From Paraburkholderia fungorum (GTDB taxonomy: Bacteria; Pseudomonadota; Gammaproteobacteria; Burkholderiales; Burkholderiaceae): a DNA stretch of 64,000 nt. The notes under the pieces were generated by a model. That model ran no database searches, was not told the DNA's origin, and worked only from the letters and a program-made list of their open reading frames with translations. The stretch lies in NCBI RefSeq assembly GCF_902833645.1, contig NZ_CADFGE010000009.1, positions 124,001-188,000 on the forward strand, in the 5' to 3' direction. Positions 34,348 to 43,230 of the stretch are shown here, one piece after another. The position numbers were made by a program, and so were the translations under genes. Position 1 is the first letter of the stretch. Every line of letters begins with the position of its first letter.

Positions 34348-35511
34348 TTATAGAGTAAGAGCCAGTTGCGCCGGTGCAAGCACGCTGTCGGGCGCGCCGC
34401 GGGACGCCTTGATTTGCATCAAGAGGCTGTAGCGGTCGATCACGTCCTCTCCTGTCAAATAATCGGCGTCGAGGCCGACCAGGCCCGAAACGCGGCGGCG
34501 CACGCTGGCGATCAGATCCGCCTCCTGAACAGTCGGCATCGCGGTCGGCCAGCCGGCGGTGAAGAGCAGATGCTCGGGCAATTCGCCTTCGATGGCCTGG
34601 CGTTCGCGAGCCGCCTGTTTGCTGTGCATGACTCGCTCCAATAGCGGCGTCGAGAGAAGATCCGGCGCAACGTCAGCGAGCCAGGAGTTGCCCTGAAAGG
34701 CAAACGTTGAATCCGCCTCAAGCTCTACCATCGAGCGGTATAGGTCGTGATTGTCTTCGCATGACGCGGCCGCGCGGAGGTCACGCTGAGCCGACATGAT
34801 GCAGAAGGCGCAGCTGACGCGGCTGGCGCCGTATGTCGTGTAAGCCTCGTGAAGTGCCAGACCTGCGTGCTTGATCTCGTACAGCACGTCCTCAAGGGGC
34901 CACTCGATGATCGCGTTCCATGCCACGCCGGCGACCCCCTTACGTTGCAGCTTGGCCAGCGGCGCCGAGACGGGCATCTTGGCACGGGCGGAGCTTTCCT
35001 GACGCCGAATGCCCGACACGTTGATGATGTCCTGATCACGGAAGCGCTTCCGAAGAGCCGACGTGATCTGGGCCACCTTCATCTCAGACGTACAGAAGCG
35101 CATTGCGGGCGTACTCCACGGCAGGATCAGCCTAACGCAGGACAGCCCGGCGTAGCGGGCGACGTTGTTCTCCCAACGCGTCTGCCACCGGGCCAGCATA
35201 TCGCCGGCTCTGCGTTCGACCACCATCAGTTCCCAGCCGAGTCGCTCAGCGAGGCGCCGGCAGCCAGGCAGGGAGTCGCGCCATTCCACCCGGCCAAGAT
35301 CAGCGTGAACCAGCACGCGAGGGCCGGTGTGGCCCATCTCGTTCAGGTAGCGGTCGGTGGCGATCGCGCACGCATCCGAATCCTTCCCACCCGACACGCC
35401 TACCGCCACGACGCAATTGCGCGCAAGGAGGATTTCGACATCAGGCGTGACGGCAACACAGTTTCGCTTGCCGCCGGACGCAGCGTTGAGATGGATGACA
35501 GCGTGGTTCAC
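34348..35511 (-). CDS. PAPS reductase-like (PP-loop) protein
   Basis: 387 aa. SGGKDS at 40-45, CTSEMK at 140-145, GIRRQESSAR at 167-176 and C-x2-C at 234-237, features of PAPS-reductase/ATP-pyrophosphatase enzymes with a metal site. Lies between a C5 methyltransferase and a beta-class methyltransferase on the same strand. This suggests a nucleic-acid modification role, not sulfate assimilation. Second enzyme of this superfamily within 3 kb. Confidence 0.85.
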   Translation of the reverse strand: MNHAVIHLNAASGGKRNCVAVTPDVEILLARNCVVAVGVSGGKDSDACAIATDRYLNEMGHTGPRVLVHADLGRVEWRDSLPGCRRLAERLGWELMVVERRAGDMLARWQTRWENNVARYAGLSCVRLILPWSTPAMRFCTSEMKVAQITSALRKRFRDQDIINVSGIRRQESSARAKMPVSAPLAKLQRKGVAGVAWNAIIEWPLEDVLYEIKHAGLALHEAYTTYGASRVSCAFCIMSAQRDLRAAASCEDNHDLYRSMVELEADSTFAFQGNSWLADVAPDLLSTPLLERVMHSKQAARERQAIEGELPEHLLFTAGWPTAMPTVQEADLIASVRRRVSGLVGLDADYLTGEDVIDRYSLLMQIKASRGAPDSVLAPAQLALTL

Positions 35512-35602
35512 GATAACTCCCGGTTAGTGGTGTCGGCCATGTCTCGGCCCATGTCGCTATTTGACGATGGGCTGGCGCGAATGCAACCGCGCCGCCGTGC
35601 CA

Positions 35603-37351
35603 TCATGCCGCCAGTCGATCTCCACTAAGGTTGGTGCGCCCGATCGTTCGTTCGCGCCCGGTAGCTTTGGGATGGTCCGGAGGAACCGCAAGGTGCGGCA
35701 GGTTTGCCCGAACGTAGGCGGCGGCCCAGAGCGGCGGGACGCTGTTGCCGCACATGTGGATCTGCTTCGTTAGGCTGAACGGCCGGCCATCGTGACCACG
35801 CTCGATAATGTAGTCGTGGGGGAAGCCTTGAGCATTGAATAGTTCGCGAGGCACGAGCATGCGCAGGAGCACGTCGACGATCGCATACTCGATACCGCCA
35901 ATGTTCAGCAGAACGCCGGAGATGTCGTCCGCATCACCTTCGGGGATGACGCCGTAGTGGCGCAGGAACGCCGCCACGCGCTTCGCGCCCTCAAAGTCGT
36001 CTTGCGACAGGACGCACTCGACCAGGCCGTGATGTTGGCCACCGGCGCTGATCGTGTGCAACGGTTCCTCGACGCTGCGGGCATCGCAGTTGCCACGCAG
36101 ATGCACCAGGTGGGCCGTCACGAGCTGCTGCTGACTGCCTTTCTGCGTGATACTGGACATCGGCTCGCGCAGATCGCGCCCGGGCACGCCGCGCACGTCG
36201 TTGAACCCCCCGTTCATCTGGGCCAGATACGCAACGCCCAGCGCATGCTTGCTGCCGCCTGCGACGACCGTGCCTAGAGGTTGCTTCAGGTCGAGCACGC
36301 GCGGGGCTTGGCCCTTACGTTCGCCATAGCCGGTCTGAACAAGTACCGGTGCGACGAAAGCGAACTCGCCGCGATTGGCGCCGGTCACGGTCGGCAGGGG
36401 ATTCGTGATCGGATGGATCCGATCGCTGCCCTGGTGCGTCAGAGAGATGATGAAAGGGTTCACTTCCTTCAAGACGTGGCGCCCGATGCCGATCGCCAGA
36501 CGGCGCTGCGACGCGTCGGCCAGCGGCTTCTTGCGACCGAAGATGCTTTTGCCCGGGATGGAGAAGTCGATCGCGTCGGCGGCCGGCTTGAACGGCAATT
36601 TGTCCTCGGCCGGTTGCTTGGCATGCGTCGCCTCGGGCCAGACGAGGGGCTCGCCGTCGCAGCGGGCGTACATCATCAGGCGCTCGCGGAACGTGGCGAC
36701 ACCCTGATTGCAGGCGCGGTCGACACGCCACTCGACGACGTATCCCATGCTGCGCAGGATCGCCACAAAGCGCTTCCAGGTCTCACCGAGGCGCTTCGGG
36801 TCGGGCACGAGGAACTGGTCGCGCAACGGCACGTATTCGCCCTTGGCCGCCACCGTACCGTCGACCTTCACCACGCGGCCGGTCTTCGGATCGCGCTTCG
36901 CGACCATCGGGCCCCAGCGCAAAATTTGGGCCACGTTCTCGAGCGAGATGACATCCGGGCGGACTGTGCCAGCCCAATAGATTGCCACCCATGACAGCGC
37001 TCGAATCTTCCTGTCCCGCGGCTGGCCACCCTTGGCTTGCGAGAAGTCTCGGCAATCCGGCGACAGGTGAAGGTAGCCAACAGATTTGTTAGTCGATCCA
37101 TTTGGATGCCTAACAATATCGTAAGGGTTCAGTTCGCGTACATCTGCGATCAAGTGGCGAGTCTGCGGGTGGTTCGCGGCATGCATGCTGAGCGCGTCTG
37201 CGTTGTGGTTCAGCGCGAAGTCGGGATGACGGTTGAGCGCGAGCTTGATTCCTTCTGACATGCCGCCTCCACCTGCAAAGAGATCGACGATGATCTTCTC
37301 CGTCTGGCGGCGCGGCTCCTTCTGAATGTCGAATATTCTGTCGCGCTTCAT
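35603..37351 (-). CDS. DNA cytosine-C5 methyltransferase
   Basis: 582 aa from the ATG at 37351 (GGAG 7 nt upstream); an ATG 12 nt earlier has none. Motif I VDLFAGGGGMSEG at 22-34. Motif IV reads SPDCRDFSQAKGG (catalytic Cys100 with an extra Asp before it, a variant common in mobile-element enzymes), and ENV is at 138-140. The middle holds repeated substrate-recognition-like segments. Motif X CGNSVPP lies near the end. First gene of the 37.35-33.09 kb operon. No cognate endonuclease seen. Confidence 0.93.
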   Translation of the reverse strand: MKRDRIFDIQKEPRRQTEKIIVDLFAGGGGMSEGIKLALNRHPDFALNHNADALSMHAANHPQTRHLIADVRELNPYDIVRHPNGSTNKSVGYLHLSPDCRDFSQAKGGQPRDRKIRALSWVAIYWAGTVRPDVISLENVAQILRWGPMVAKRDPKTGRVVKVDGTVAAKGEYVPLRDQFLVPDPKRLGETWKRFVAILRSMGYVVEWRVDRACNQGVATFRERLMMYARCDGEPLVWPEATHAKQPAEDKLPFKPAADAIDFSIPGKSIFGRKKPLADASQRRLAIGIGRHVLKEVNPFIISLTHQGSDRIHPITNPLPTVTGANRGEFAFVAPVLVQTGYGERKGQAPRVLDLKQPLGTVVAGGSKHALGVAYLAQMNGGFNDVRGVPGRDLREPMSSITQKGSQQQLVTAHLVHLRGNCDARSVEEPLHTISAGGQHHGLVECVLSQDDFEGAKRVAAFLRHYGVIPEGDADDISGVLLNIGGIEYAIVDVLLRMLVPRELFNAQGFPHDYIIERGHDGRPFSLTKQIHMCGNSVPPLWAAAYVRANLPHLAVPPDHPKATGRERTIGRTNLSGDRLAA

Positions 37352-37494
37352 TCGGTTCTCCATGGGGGTCTGTTCGCAAGTTATCGAGGGCCGCGAGGCA
37401 CGCCCGACCAATGAGATCAGTGTCCCTTGAGACCTTGCGAATGCAACCTTGATGGATATAACGGCTGGAAGCGCCGCTGGCTGAAGCCGCCGCC

Positions 37495-37545
37495 TTGTCA
37501 TCCCCGTTCTGAGTGCGCTAGAATGATCGCGGCCGTTCAATCGGC
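37495..37545 (+). promoter_or_regulatory. regulon promoter with start-site hairpin
   Basis: TTGTCA (37495), 18 nt, TAGAAT (37519-37524), 7 nt, GCCG-N6-CGGC (37532-37545). Drives 37698. Confidence 0.8.
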
Positions 37546-37622
37546 ATCAGTTTTCCACTGGCCTTGAGCCGTCTCAACCTCCCATCCGGGAGCACCGGAA
37601 ATTCCCATTGCATATACGCTGC

Positions 37623-37691
37623 GATGAGTTTCACTCATCAGAGCGTCGGCGCTCGCTTCCTTTTCAAACACCGCCACGCGGAACAAGGGAG
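37623..37691 (+). promoter_or_regulatory. SD-sequestering RNA leader, long type
   Basis: Extra GATGAGT/ACTCATC hairpin (37623-37639), then GAGCG/CGCTC. CTTCCTT pairs with AAGGGAG, both arms altered relative to the consensus so that pairing is kept by G-U. ATG at 37698. Confidence 0.8.
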
Positions 37692-37697
37692 AGAGTC

Positions 37698-38171
37698 ATG
37701 AATTGCAAGATGGAAACGAAAGCGAAATGGAGTCGCGGCAAAGCGCCTATCACCGCCGCCCAGCGTACACAGCTCGAGCGCGATGCCCGCGATCTCTACG
37801 GCACGGCGAAACGTAAGGGGTCGACGCTCGATGTGTGGGATCACGCGCAGGAAGCCCCGGCCGCTCGAGACCACTTCGAGCTTGGCTGTTGGTTGTTTCA
37901 CTTCGTGCATATGGACCGCGCCGCCAAGGCAACGCTCGATCTCAGGATTGGCACCCTGCGACGCCTGTTCGAGGCGGAGATTTACTCACCGGGATACAGG
38001 TTCTACACTGTGTTCGACTTCGGCGAGCGCCAATTCGACGGCATGTTCGAGCAAGGCGATGCGCAACAGGTGATCGAAGGCTTGCGTGCCTTCCTCGCCA
38101 ACGTCCGAGTGCAGAAGGGCTTCCAGTATTTCGGCTGGTCGCTCGAAGGCGCCCAAGCCGCGCTGTTCTAA
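37698..38171 (+). CDS. unknown protein in leader regulon
   Basis: 157 aa (MNCK...). Helical N-terminus, then alpha/beta (GYRFYTVFDFGERQFDGMFEQ). No motif recognised. Single-gene transcript with the long leader. Confidence 0.72.
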   Translation: MNCKMETKAKWSRGKAPITAAQRTQLERDARDLYGTAKRKGSTLDVWDHAQEAPAARDHFELGCWLFHFVHMDRAAKATLDLRIGTLRRLFEAEIYSPGYRFYTVFDFGERQFDGMFEQGDAQQVIEGLRAFLANVRVQKGFQYFGWSLEGAQAALF

Positions 38172-38251
38172 CAAGGACCAACGACCTGGAACGATGCCCG
38201 CCTTATCCCGTTGAGTGGATCTGGTGGGCTCTTTCACGTCAAGCGCCAGCA

Positions 38252-38302
38252 TTGCCATGCCCATTCCCAGTGCGCTAGAATTGACGCAGCCGTTCAATCG
38301 GC
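38252..38302 (+). promoter_or_regulatory. regulon promoter with start-site hairpin
   Basis: TTGCCA (38252), 18 nt, TAGAAT (38276-38281), 7 nt, GCCG-N6-CGGC (38289-38302). Confidence 0.8.
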
Positions 38303-38382
38303 ACCGACTCTTCGTTGGCCATCCGTCCCCACCGTCTCCCGTCCGGGAGAGTTCGAAATTCCTCAGACATCTAAGCCGCTTT

Positions 38383-38451
38383 GATGAGTTCCATTCATCC
38401 GAGCGCGGTCGCTCGCTCCTTTTCAACCACCGCTGAAGCGGTACAAAGGAG
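38383..38451 (+). promoter_or_regulatory. SD-sequestering RNA leader, long type
   Basis: GATGAG/TTCATC-like hairpin, GAGCG/CGCTC, CTCCTTTT with AAAGGAG (38445-38451), inner ACCGC/GCGGT. ATG at 38458. Confidence 0.85.
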
Positions 38452-38457
38452 TAAGTC

Positions 38458-39816
38458 ATGAACAGCAACAATCGCAGTGCAATTCGACAACGCCGGATCG
38501 TCGCCTGCTTTCAACCGCAAGCCTGGGTCAATAACTGCGCGACCGACGTCGATGGCCAGCAAGACCTGGATGTAACCGGGGTTGTGCTGAATATGGATTT
38601 GAACAGGATCCATGCGCTGGAGGACTACCGCGATTCGACGGACATCCTGGTGAATCCGGTTGCCCTCGGTCATAACGGTCCGTTCACCGTTCGGGTTGTG
38701 GACAGCGTTTGCGAGTATTTCGACGTTGGCGCCTTGGCGGAAGTCACTCAAGAGCATATCGACGAGGCTCGTTCGGAAGTAACGCTGGTCGGTGGGAAGC
38801 CGCTTGAAAGCGCATTTACCGCGAACCAGAACGTCGTCTTCAGTTCGACGACGCCGGACGGCTCCGTCCAGGGCGGGTTTGCAGACGAGTTCGTGGCCGC
38901 GGACACGGCTACGAAACTGCCAGCCCCCGAGTTATTTTCCGGCAACTGGAATCATCTGTTTGGCCCTGGCACGGCGGAAACACGGTGCCGTATCGTGATC
39001 GACGCGGCGAACGAAACGCTGATCGCTGCACAAGCGTTCGACGGGCTGAAGTGGGTCGATCTGAGTTCGGCAGAGAAAGCCGATCTTTCGGAGTCGCTGT
39101 TTGAGGCGAATGAGGTTTGCAGAGCCCCGAAGGATTGGGACCTTTCGCCAATCGAGTCGTTTCCGCGGTGGGCTTCGCCTCAGGAAAGCCCGGAGCAGCC
39201 CGATGCTGATGTGCTCCTGGGCGCCGCTGCGGCACTTCGACCCTTTGCCGAAATAGGTGCATGGCTATTTGCGAGAAATCTTCCGGATGAAACTCCGTTG
39301 GTCGACGTCAAACTGCTCAACGGTGCGGCGACGAGCCTGACGCGCGGAGCCTTCAAGGCGGCCTTTACCGCTTGTCAGGCTATCGAGGATCACCGGGAGT
39401 CGTCTGCGCCGGCTGGGCCGATCGATCTGCTTACGCGGCTGGTCAGGTGGGCTGAGCATATGGGTGGCTGGGAGGCCCCCGTGTGGGAGGAGGCGTTTTC
39501 GTTCCTGGCCGCTCGTCAAGCAGCATCGCCTACGGAAGCGCAATCGCCGGACCGTCCGGTGACGTCAACAGCCGTGCGCAAAACTGTGATTCAGTTCTCG
39601 GTCTTGCATGACGACGGAAAGGACCTTTCGTCGATGTCGCTCGGCGATATTGCCTGCGAGTGTGACGAGGGCGGTTATGTCGGCGGCGGTCTCTTGGTGG
39701 TGTCGAGCGAGGCGCTGACACGTGAGCAGCTTGAGTTCGAAGCGGAAAAGCTCGGCTCGGAGTCTACATTCTTCGAGGATGATTCGACGAAGGAGTCGCC
39801 GACGCCGAGCGTGTAA
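38458..39816 (+). CDS. unknown MNSN-type protein
   Basis: 452 aa, acidic, soluble. Segments of interest are DLDVTGVVLNMDLNRIHALEDYR (about 38-60), FGPGTAETRCRIVIDAANETL in the middle, and a C-terminal LEFEAEKLGSESTFFEDD tail. No family recognised. Single-gene unit ending at the strong terminator at 39836. Confidence 0.75.
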   Translation: MNSNNRSAIRQRRIVACFQPQAWVNNCATDVDGQQDLDVTGVVLNMDLNRIHALEDYRDSTDILVNPVALGHNGPFTVRVVDSVCEYFDVGALAEVTQEHIDEARSEVTLVGGKPLESAFTANQNVVFSSTTPDGSVQGGFADEFVAADTATKLPAPELFSGNWNHLFGPGTAETRCRIVIDAANETLIAAQAFDGLKWVDLSSAEKADLSESLFEANEVCRAPKDWDLSPIESFPRWASPQESPEQPDADVLLGAAAALRPFAEIGAWLFARNLPDETPLVDVKLLNGAATSLTRGAFKAAFTACQAIEDHRESSAPAGPIDLLTRLVRWAEHMGGWEAPVWEEAFSFLAARQAASPTEAQSPDRPVTSTAVRKTVIQFSVLHDDGKDLSSMSLGDIACECDEGGYVGGGLLVVSSEALTREQLEFEAEKLGSESTFFEDDSTKESPTPSV

Positions 39817-39835
39817 TTCCAACCTGTAACCAATG

Positions 39836-39877
39836 CCCGCCGTGTCTCCCGAAGTGGGGGGCGCGGCGGGTTTTTTT
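39836..39877 (+). terminator. Rho-independent terminator
   Basis: GC-rich hairpin (CCCGCCGTGTCTCCC with GGGGGGCGCGGCGGG) followed by TTTTTTT. Confidence 0.9.
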
Positions 39878-39892
39878 GTGCTGAGCCCCCGA

Positions 39893-39943
39893 TTGCCATT
39901 CCCGTTTCCGGTGCGTTAGAATTGGAAACGCCGTTCGATCGGC
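39893..39943 (+). promoter_or_regulatory. regulon promoter with start-site hairpin
   Basis: TTGCCA (39893), 18 nt, TAGAAT (39917-39922), 7 nt, GCCG-N6-CGGC (39930-39943). Drives 40099 and 41008. Confidence 0.8.
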
Positions 39944-40025
39944 ATCAGCTTTCCATCGGCTCCGTGCCGTCTCTGCCTCCCACCCGGGAGCGACCAGCAA
40001 TTCTCCAAGACATTTCGACCGCTGT

Positions 40026-40092
40026 GATGAGTTTGGCTCATCCGAGCGATGTCGCTTCTCCTTTTCATTCACCGCCAAGCGGTACAAAGGAG
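40026..40092 (+). promoter_or_regulatory. SD-sequestering RNA leader, long type
   Basis: GATGAGT/GCTCATC hairpin, GAGCG/CGCTT, CTCCTTTT with AAAGGAG (40086-40092), inner ACCGC/GCGGT. ATG at 40099. Confidence 0.83.
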
Positions 40093-40098
40093 AGAATC

Positions 40099-40854
40099 AT
40101 GAACAGCGACAGTGGCGTTAATGTAGGCCTGACGGATCAGGAAGTGGTAGACGGTGCTGAGCGTATGGCACGCGTACTTCTCCATGCATGGGGTTTCCAA
40201 TTCTCTGGTGCGGCTGTGCGGACGAGCGGAAATCCTCGCGCGATCAGCGCCTGGGATGTCGTTACTAAGATGCTGGAGGAGTACAACGGCACGGATCTCG
40301 TCAGCGCCATCGCCGCTATCGATTCCGACGCCTCGGACTCGGCACCAGTCGAATCACCGGTGACCGCATTCGAGCGAAAAGTGAACAGGGCGCTGCAAGC
40401 GGCGACCGGGCTACAGGTCGTCTTTAGTTCGATGCTTCAGGAACGCTCCAAGCACAATGCCGTGTACCACGCGCATTCGGGCCAGCAGGCAACGATCGTC
40501 GGCGTCGGCGTCAATCCGGATCTGGAGCAAGATTGGGATGAAGAAACCCTGCCATTCCTGAGGGTTCGCTTCGAGGACGGTGTCGAGGTGGCCGCGTTTG
40601 GTGAGGAACTGTTCAGTAACGACGAACGTTTCTTTGCCCTGTATTCAGCCGTTCTCGGGGGATATGGGGCGGCGCGCGATCTGTCGGGACAGTTCGTAGG
40701 CCCTTACCATCTGGCACTGGAAGGTAGCGACGCGGACAAACGAGCCTATGTCGCGACCCTGAATACCATGCCGTCAATCACGGAATGCGACCAGGCACCG
40801 TGGACACCGTTGGAATTCCGTGTGAGCGGCAATGGGCCGGACCCGACCGCGTAA
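40099..40854 (+). CDS. unknown MNSD-type protein
   Basis: 251 aa. A helical N-terminal 60 residues (DQEVVDGAERMARVLLHAW), then an alpha/beta domain with HAHSGQQATIVGVGVNP and an acidic stretch. No recognised catalytic motif. Same transcript as the methyltransferase at 41008. Confidence 0.74.
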   Translation: MNSDSGVNVGLTDQEVVDGAERMARVLLHAWGFQFSGAAVRTSGNPRAISAWDVVTKMLEEYNGTDLVSAIAAIDSDASDSAPVESPVTAFERKVNRALQAATGLQVVFSSMLQERSKHNAVYHAHSGQQATIVGVGVNPDLEQDWDEETLPFLRVRFEDGVEVAAFGEELFSNDERFFALYSAVLGGYGAARDLSGQFVGPYHLALEGSDADKRAYVATLNTMPSITECDQAPWTPLEFRVSGNGPDPTA

Positions 40855-40931
40855 TCTCTCAACCGCAACGCTTGCCCGCCGCGCCTCCCTCACAGGAGGC
40901 CGGCGCGGCCTCGAACCTGTCATTTGATCGG

Positions 40932-41001
40932 CTCGGCCAGGCAGCGCGCCTCGCCGAGCTTTCGCTCGCTCCTTTCAATCACCGCGAAGCGGTAAAAGGA
41001 G
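40932..41001 (+). promoter_or_regulatory. SD-sequestering RNA leader
   Basis: CGGC-AGGC/GCCT-GCCG hairpin, then GAGC/GCTC, CTCCTTTC opposite AAAAGGAG (to 41001), inner ACCGC/GCGGT. ATG at 41008. No promoter of its own. Confidence 0.8.
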
Positions 41002-41007
41002 TAAAAC

Positions 41008-42276
41008 ATGAAGCGCGACACTAAAGGCGACGTTCGGCCCAATTCACGGAGTCCATTCACACAAGAGCAATTCGTCCTCCCGCTGCTGGACTGCCTGGAA
41101 CTGGAAGGCGGACGTGCTCGCACGCGCGATCTTTGCGATGCTGTAGCGGTCAAGATGGGCATCGAAGAAGAGACCCGCAACGAGATGATCGATATCGGCG
41201 GCCAGGAGTACAACCGATTCGATCGTACAGTGCGATGGGCACAGCAACGCGCAAAGGCGCTCGGGCTGACCCTTCCCACCGGGAAAGCGACATGGGAACT
41301 GACCGGCAAGGGTAAGGAAGCACTGCATCGCGCGGCCCCGGGACTTGTGATCACGATTTTCACAACGGCGGATGGCGTCGCATTGTTCGGCCGCGCCGAG
41401 GAAGCCGTGGCGCATATCGACGACGGCAGTGTGCGGTTGCTATTCACGTCTCCGCCGTACCCGCTGCTTCGGGAAAAGCAATACTCGAACAAGGCGGCGA
41501 ACGAATACGTTGACTGGCTTCTTCGCATTGCCGAGACGTGGCCGAAAAAGATGGCGCGGGATGGTTCGGTGGTGATCAACCTCGGTGACGTGATGAACCG
41601 CGGAGAGCCGACGTTCTCGCTGTATCAGGAACGTTTGCTGATACGCCTCGAGGACGAACTCGGTTGGAAGCTATGCCAACGCTACGCCTGGCACAATCCA
41701 TCCAAACTTCCGGCGCCGGCGGAGTGGGTGACGGTCCGTCGGGTTCGAGTCAAGACTTCACTCGAACAGTTGTACTGGCTAGCGCCGAACGAAATGCCCT
41801 TTGCGGACAATCGTCAGGTGCTCGTCCCGTACAGTGAGTCGATGAAATCGATGCTCTCGCGCGGCGGGGAAACGCGTGCCTCGCGCCCTAGCGGCCATCA
41901 GATCGCTGAAGGTTCGTTCGCCGTGGACAACGGCGGCGCGATACCGGGCAACCTGCTGACGATGAGCAACACGTCTTCCAATGACGCGTATCAACGACTG
42001 TGCCGGGAAAAGGGCGTGCCGATTCACCCAGCTCGTTTTCCCGCAGGTATGCCCGAGCACTTTATCAAGATGTGTACCGAAGAAGGCGACACCGTCTTCG
42101 ACCCCTTCAGCGGCTCGTTCCAGACCGGTGCCGTAGCAGAGCGGCTGGGAAGGAAGTGGATCGGAACCGAGTTGCACCTCGAATATCTCGCGGGCGCAGC
42201 GCTTCGATTTCCTCATTCCACAATTCATCAACCGCAACTGATGCACGACATGAAGCATCCGAATGTACTGTTCTGA
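41008..42276 (+). CDS. beta-class DNA methyltransferase (TSPPY type)
   Basis: 422 aa. N-terminal winged-helix domain (about 20-112), motif IV TSPPY at 147-151, C-terminal motif I DPFSGSFQTGAVAERLGRKW at about 365-384. The same permuted order as 33087-34319, but the recognition regions differ, so a different target site is likely. No restriction partner nearby. Placed under the SD leader, so its synthesis may be translationally controlled. Confidence 0.9.
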   Translation: MKRDTKGDVRPNSRSPFTQEQFVLPLLDCLELEGGRARTRDLCDAVAVKMGIEEETRNEMIDIGGQEYNRFDRTVRWAQQRAKALGLTLPTGKATWELTGKGKEALHRAAPGLVITIFTTADGVALFGRAEEAVAHIDDGSVRLLFTSPPYPLLREKQYSNKAANEYVDWLLRIAETWPKKMARDGSVVINLGDVMNRGEPTFSLYQERLLIRLEDELGWKLCQRYAWHNPSKLPAPAEWVTVRRVRVKTSLEQLYWLAPNEMPFADNRQVLVPYSESMKSMLSRGGETRASRPSGHQIAEGSFAVDNGGAIPGNLLTMSNTSSNDAYQRLCREKGVPIHPARFPAGMPEHFIKMCTEEGDTVFDPFSGSFQTGAVAERLGRKWIGTELHLEYLAGAALRFPHSTIHQPQLMHDMKHPNVLF

Positions 42277-42296
42277 TCGACGTTGTGCATAAATCC

Positions 42297-42327
42297 GACC
42301 CCGTCCGCCCTTTGGGCGGCGGGGTCA
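42297..42327 (+). terminator. GC-rich gene-end hairpin
   Basis: GACCCCG-CCGCCC pairs with GGGCGG-CGGGGTC. There is no clear U-tract after it. Confidence 0.6.
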
Positions 42328-42379
42328 TCAATCCGACTGTGCCCGGAGCGGGTGCCTGCGAGCTGGTGTTGGGAGCTGG

Positions 42380-42430
42380 TTGCCCCTTCCACTCGCAGTG
42401 CGCTAAAATGCCTTCAGCCGTTCGGTCGGC
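42380..42430 (+). promoter_or_regulatory. regulon promoter with start-site hairpin
   Basis: TTGCCC (42380), 18 nt, TAAAAT (42404-42409), 7 nt, GCCG-N6-CGGC (42417-42430). Drives the 42.6-48.9 kb series. Confidence 0.8.
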
Positions 42431-42510
42431 ATCAGCTTTTCACTCGGCTCCGCGCCGCATCAGCTTCCTGCAGGAAGCGCCCGTAATCCCCTAGGTATCT
42501 TGAACGCTAT

Positions 42511-42577
42511 GATGAGTCCCGCTCATCCGAGCGCTGCCGCTCGTCTCCTTTTCAACCGCCTATAGGGCAACAAGGAG
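42511..42577 (+). promoter_or_regulatory. SD-sequestering RNA leader, long type
   Basis: GATGAGT/GCTCATC, GAGCG/CGCTC, CTCCTTTT with AAGGAG (42572-42577), inner GCC/GGC. ATG at 42584. Confidence 0.82.
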
Positions 42578-42583
42578 CTGAGC

Positions 42584-43099
42584 ATGAATCAGGAAGTCGT
42601 TTCGCAGGATGAGGAAGCGCACCGATCGTCCGAGCCGGTGCTGATCATTGGCGTCAAGGAAGACCGCAACACGATCCTGGCCGCGCTGCGGTTCTACCAG
42701 GAACGCGGTATGGGTGAACCCGCCAACCGTTCGGACGCCATCCACGATATCGCGACCAACGATAACGAGGATATCTCCTACGATGACGGTGATATCGACG
42801 ATCTGTGCGAGCGCGTGAACGGTGCGCCATCGGTACGCAACCTGACGGACGTGAGGACCGCGGAGCTCTTCGCGGAGCTCCGGCGGCGCGAGGCGATGGC
42901 AGGCTTGCACGGTGCGATCGGGTCGCTCTACGATCAGCTTCAGCAACAGCGCATCATACCGGTCGGGTCCCACCTGATCACGTATCTGGCGTATCGGCTG
43001 AAGCGTGAGGAATCGCTGGTGGCCGGCTTGCCGCGTGCCAGCGACGCGGCTCAGGTCTGGCAACTCAAGATCGATCAGATGGGGCAGGTCGAAGCCTAA
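42584..43099 (+). CDS. unknown protein in leader regulon
   Basis: 171 aa. Acidic centre (NDNEDISYDDGDIDDL), then helices LFAELRRREAMAGLHGAIGSL and a C-terminal YLAYRLKREESLVAGLP. No family recognised. Confidence 0.74.
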   Translation: MNQEVVSQDEEAHRSSEPVLIIGVKEDRNTILAALRFYQERGMGEPANRSDAIHDIATNDNEDISYDDGDIDDLCERVNGAPSVRNLTDVRTAELFAELRRREAMAGLHGAIGSLYDQLQQQRIIPVGSHLITYLAYRLKREESLVAGLPRASDAAQVWQLKIDQMGQVEA

Positions 43100-43177
43100 C
43101 CCTCTGGCGCTAACTCGTCGGCTACCGGCCGGCGAGACCCAACGCTATCGGTTGGGTCATCTCCATGCGGGATGACC

Positions 43178-43225
43178 GAGCCTTCGGCTCTCTCTTTTTC
43201 TACCGCCATCACTGGCAAAAAGGAG
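43178..43225 (+). promoter_or_regulatory. SD-sequestering RNA leader
   Basis: GAGCC/GGCTC, CTCTTTTT opposite AAAAAGGAG, inner GCCA/TGGC (covarying). ATG at 43231. Confidence 0.75.
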
Positions 43226-43230
43226 AACCC

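Noticed and set aside
31107..37351. A complete dnd or ssp phosphorothioation system
   Set aside because: No cysteine desulfurase, DndB, DndD, DndE or Ssp-like genes are in the window.
35603..37351. A type II restriction-modification system
   Set aside because: No endonuclease-like gene adjoins the C5 methyltransferase; the neighbour is a PP-loop enzyme.
37623..37691. Leaders read as simple Rho-independent terminators
   Set aside because: They lack 3' T-runs and the 3' arm is the SD sequence at correct spacing to ATG, so a translational role fits better.
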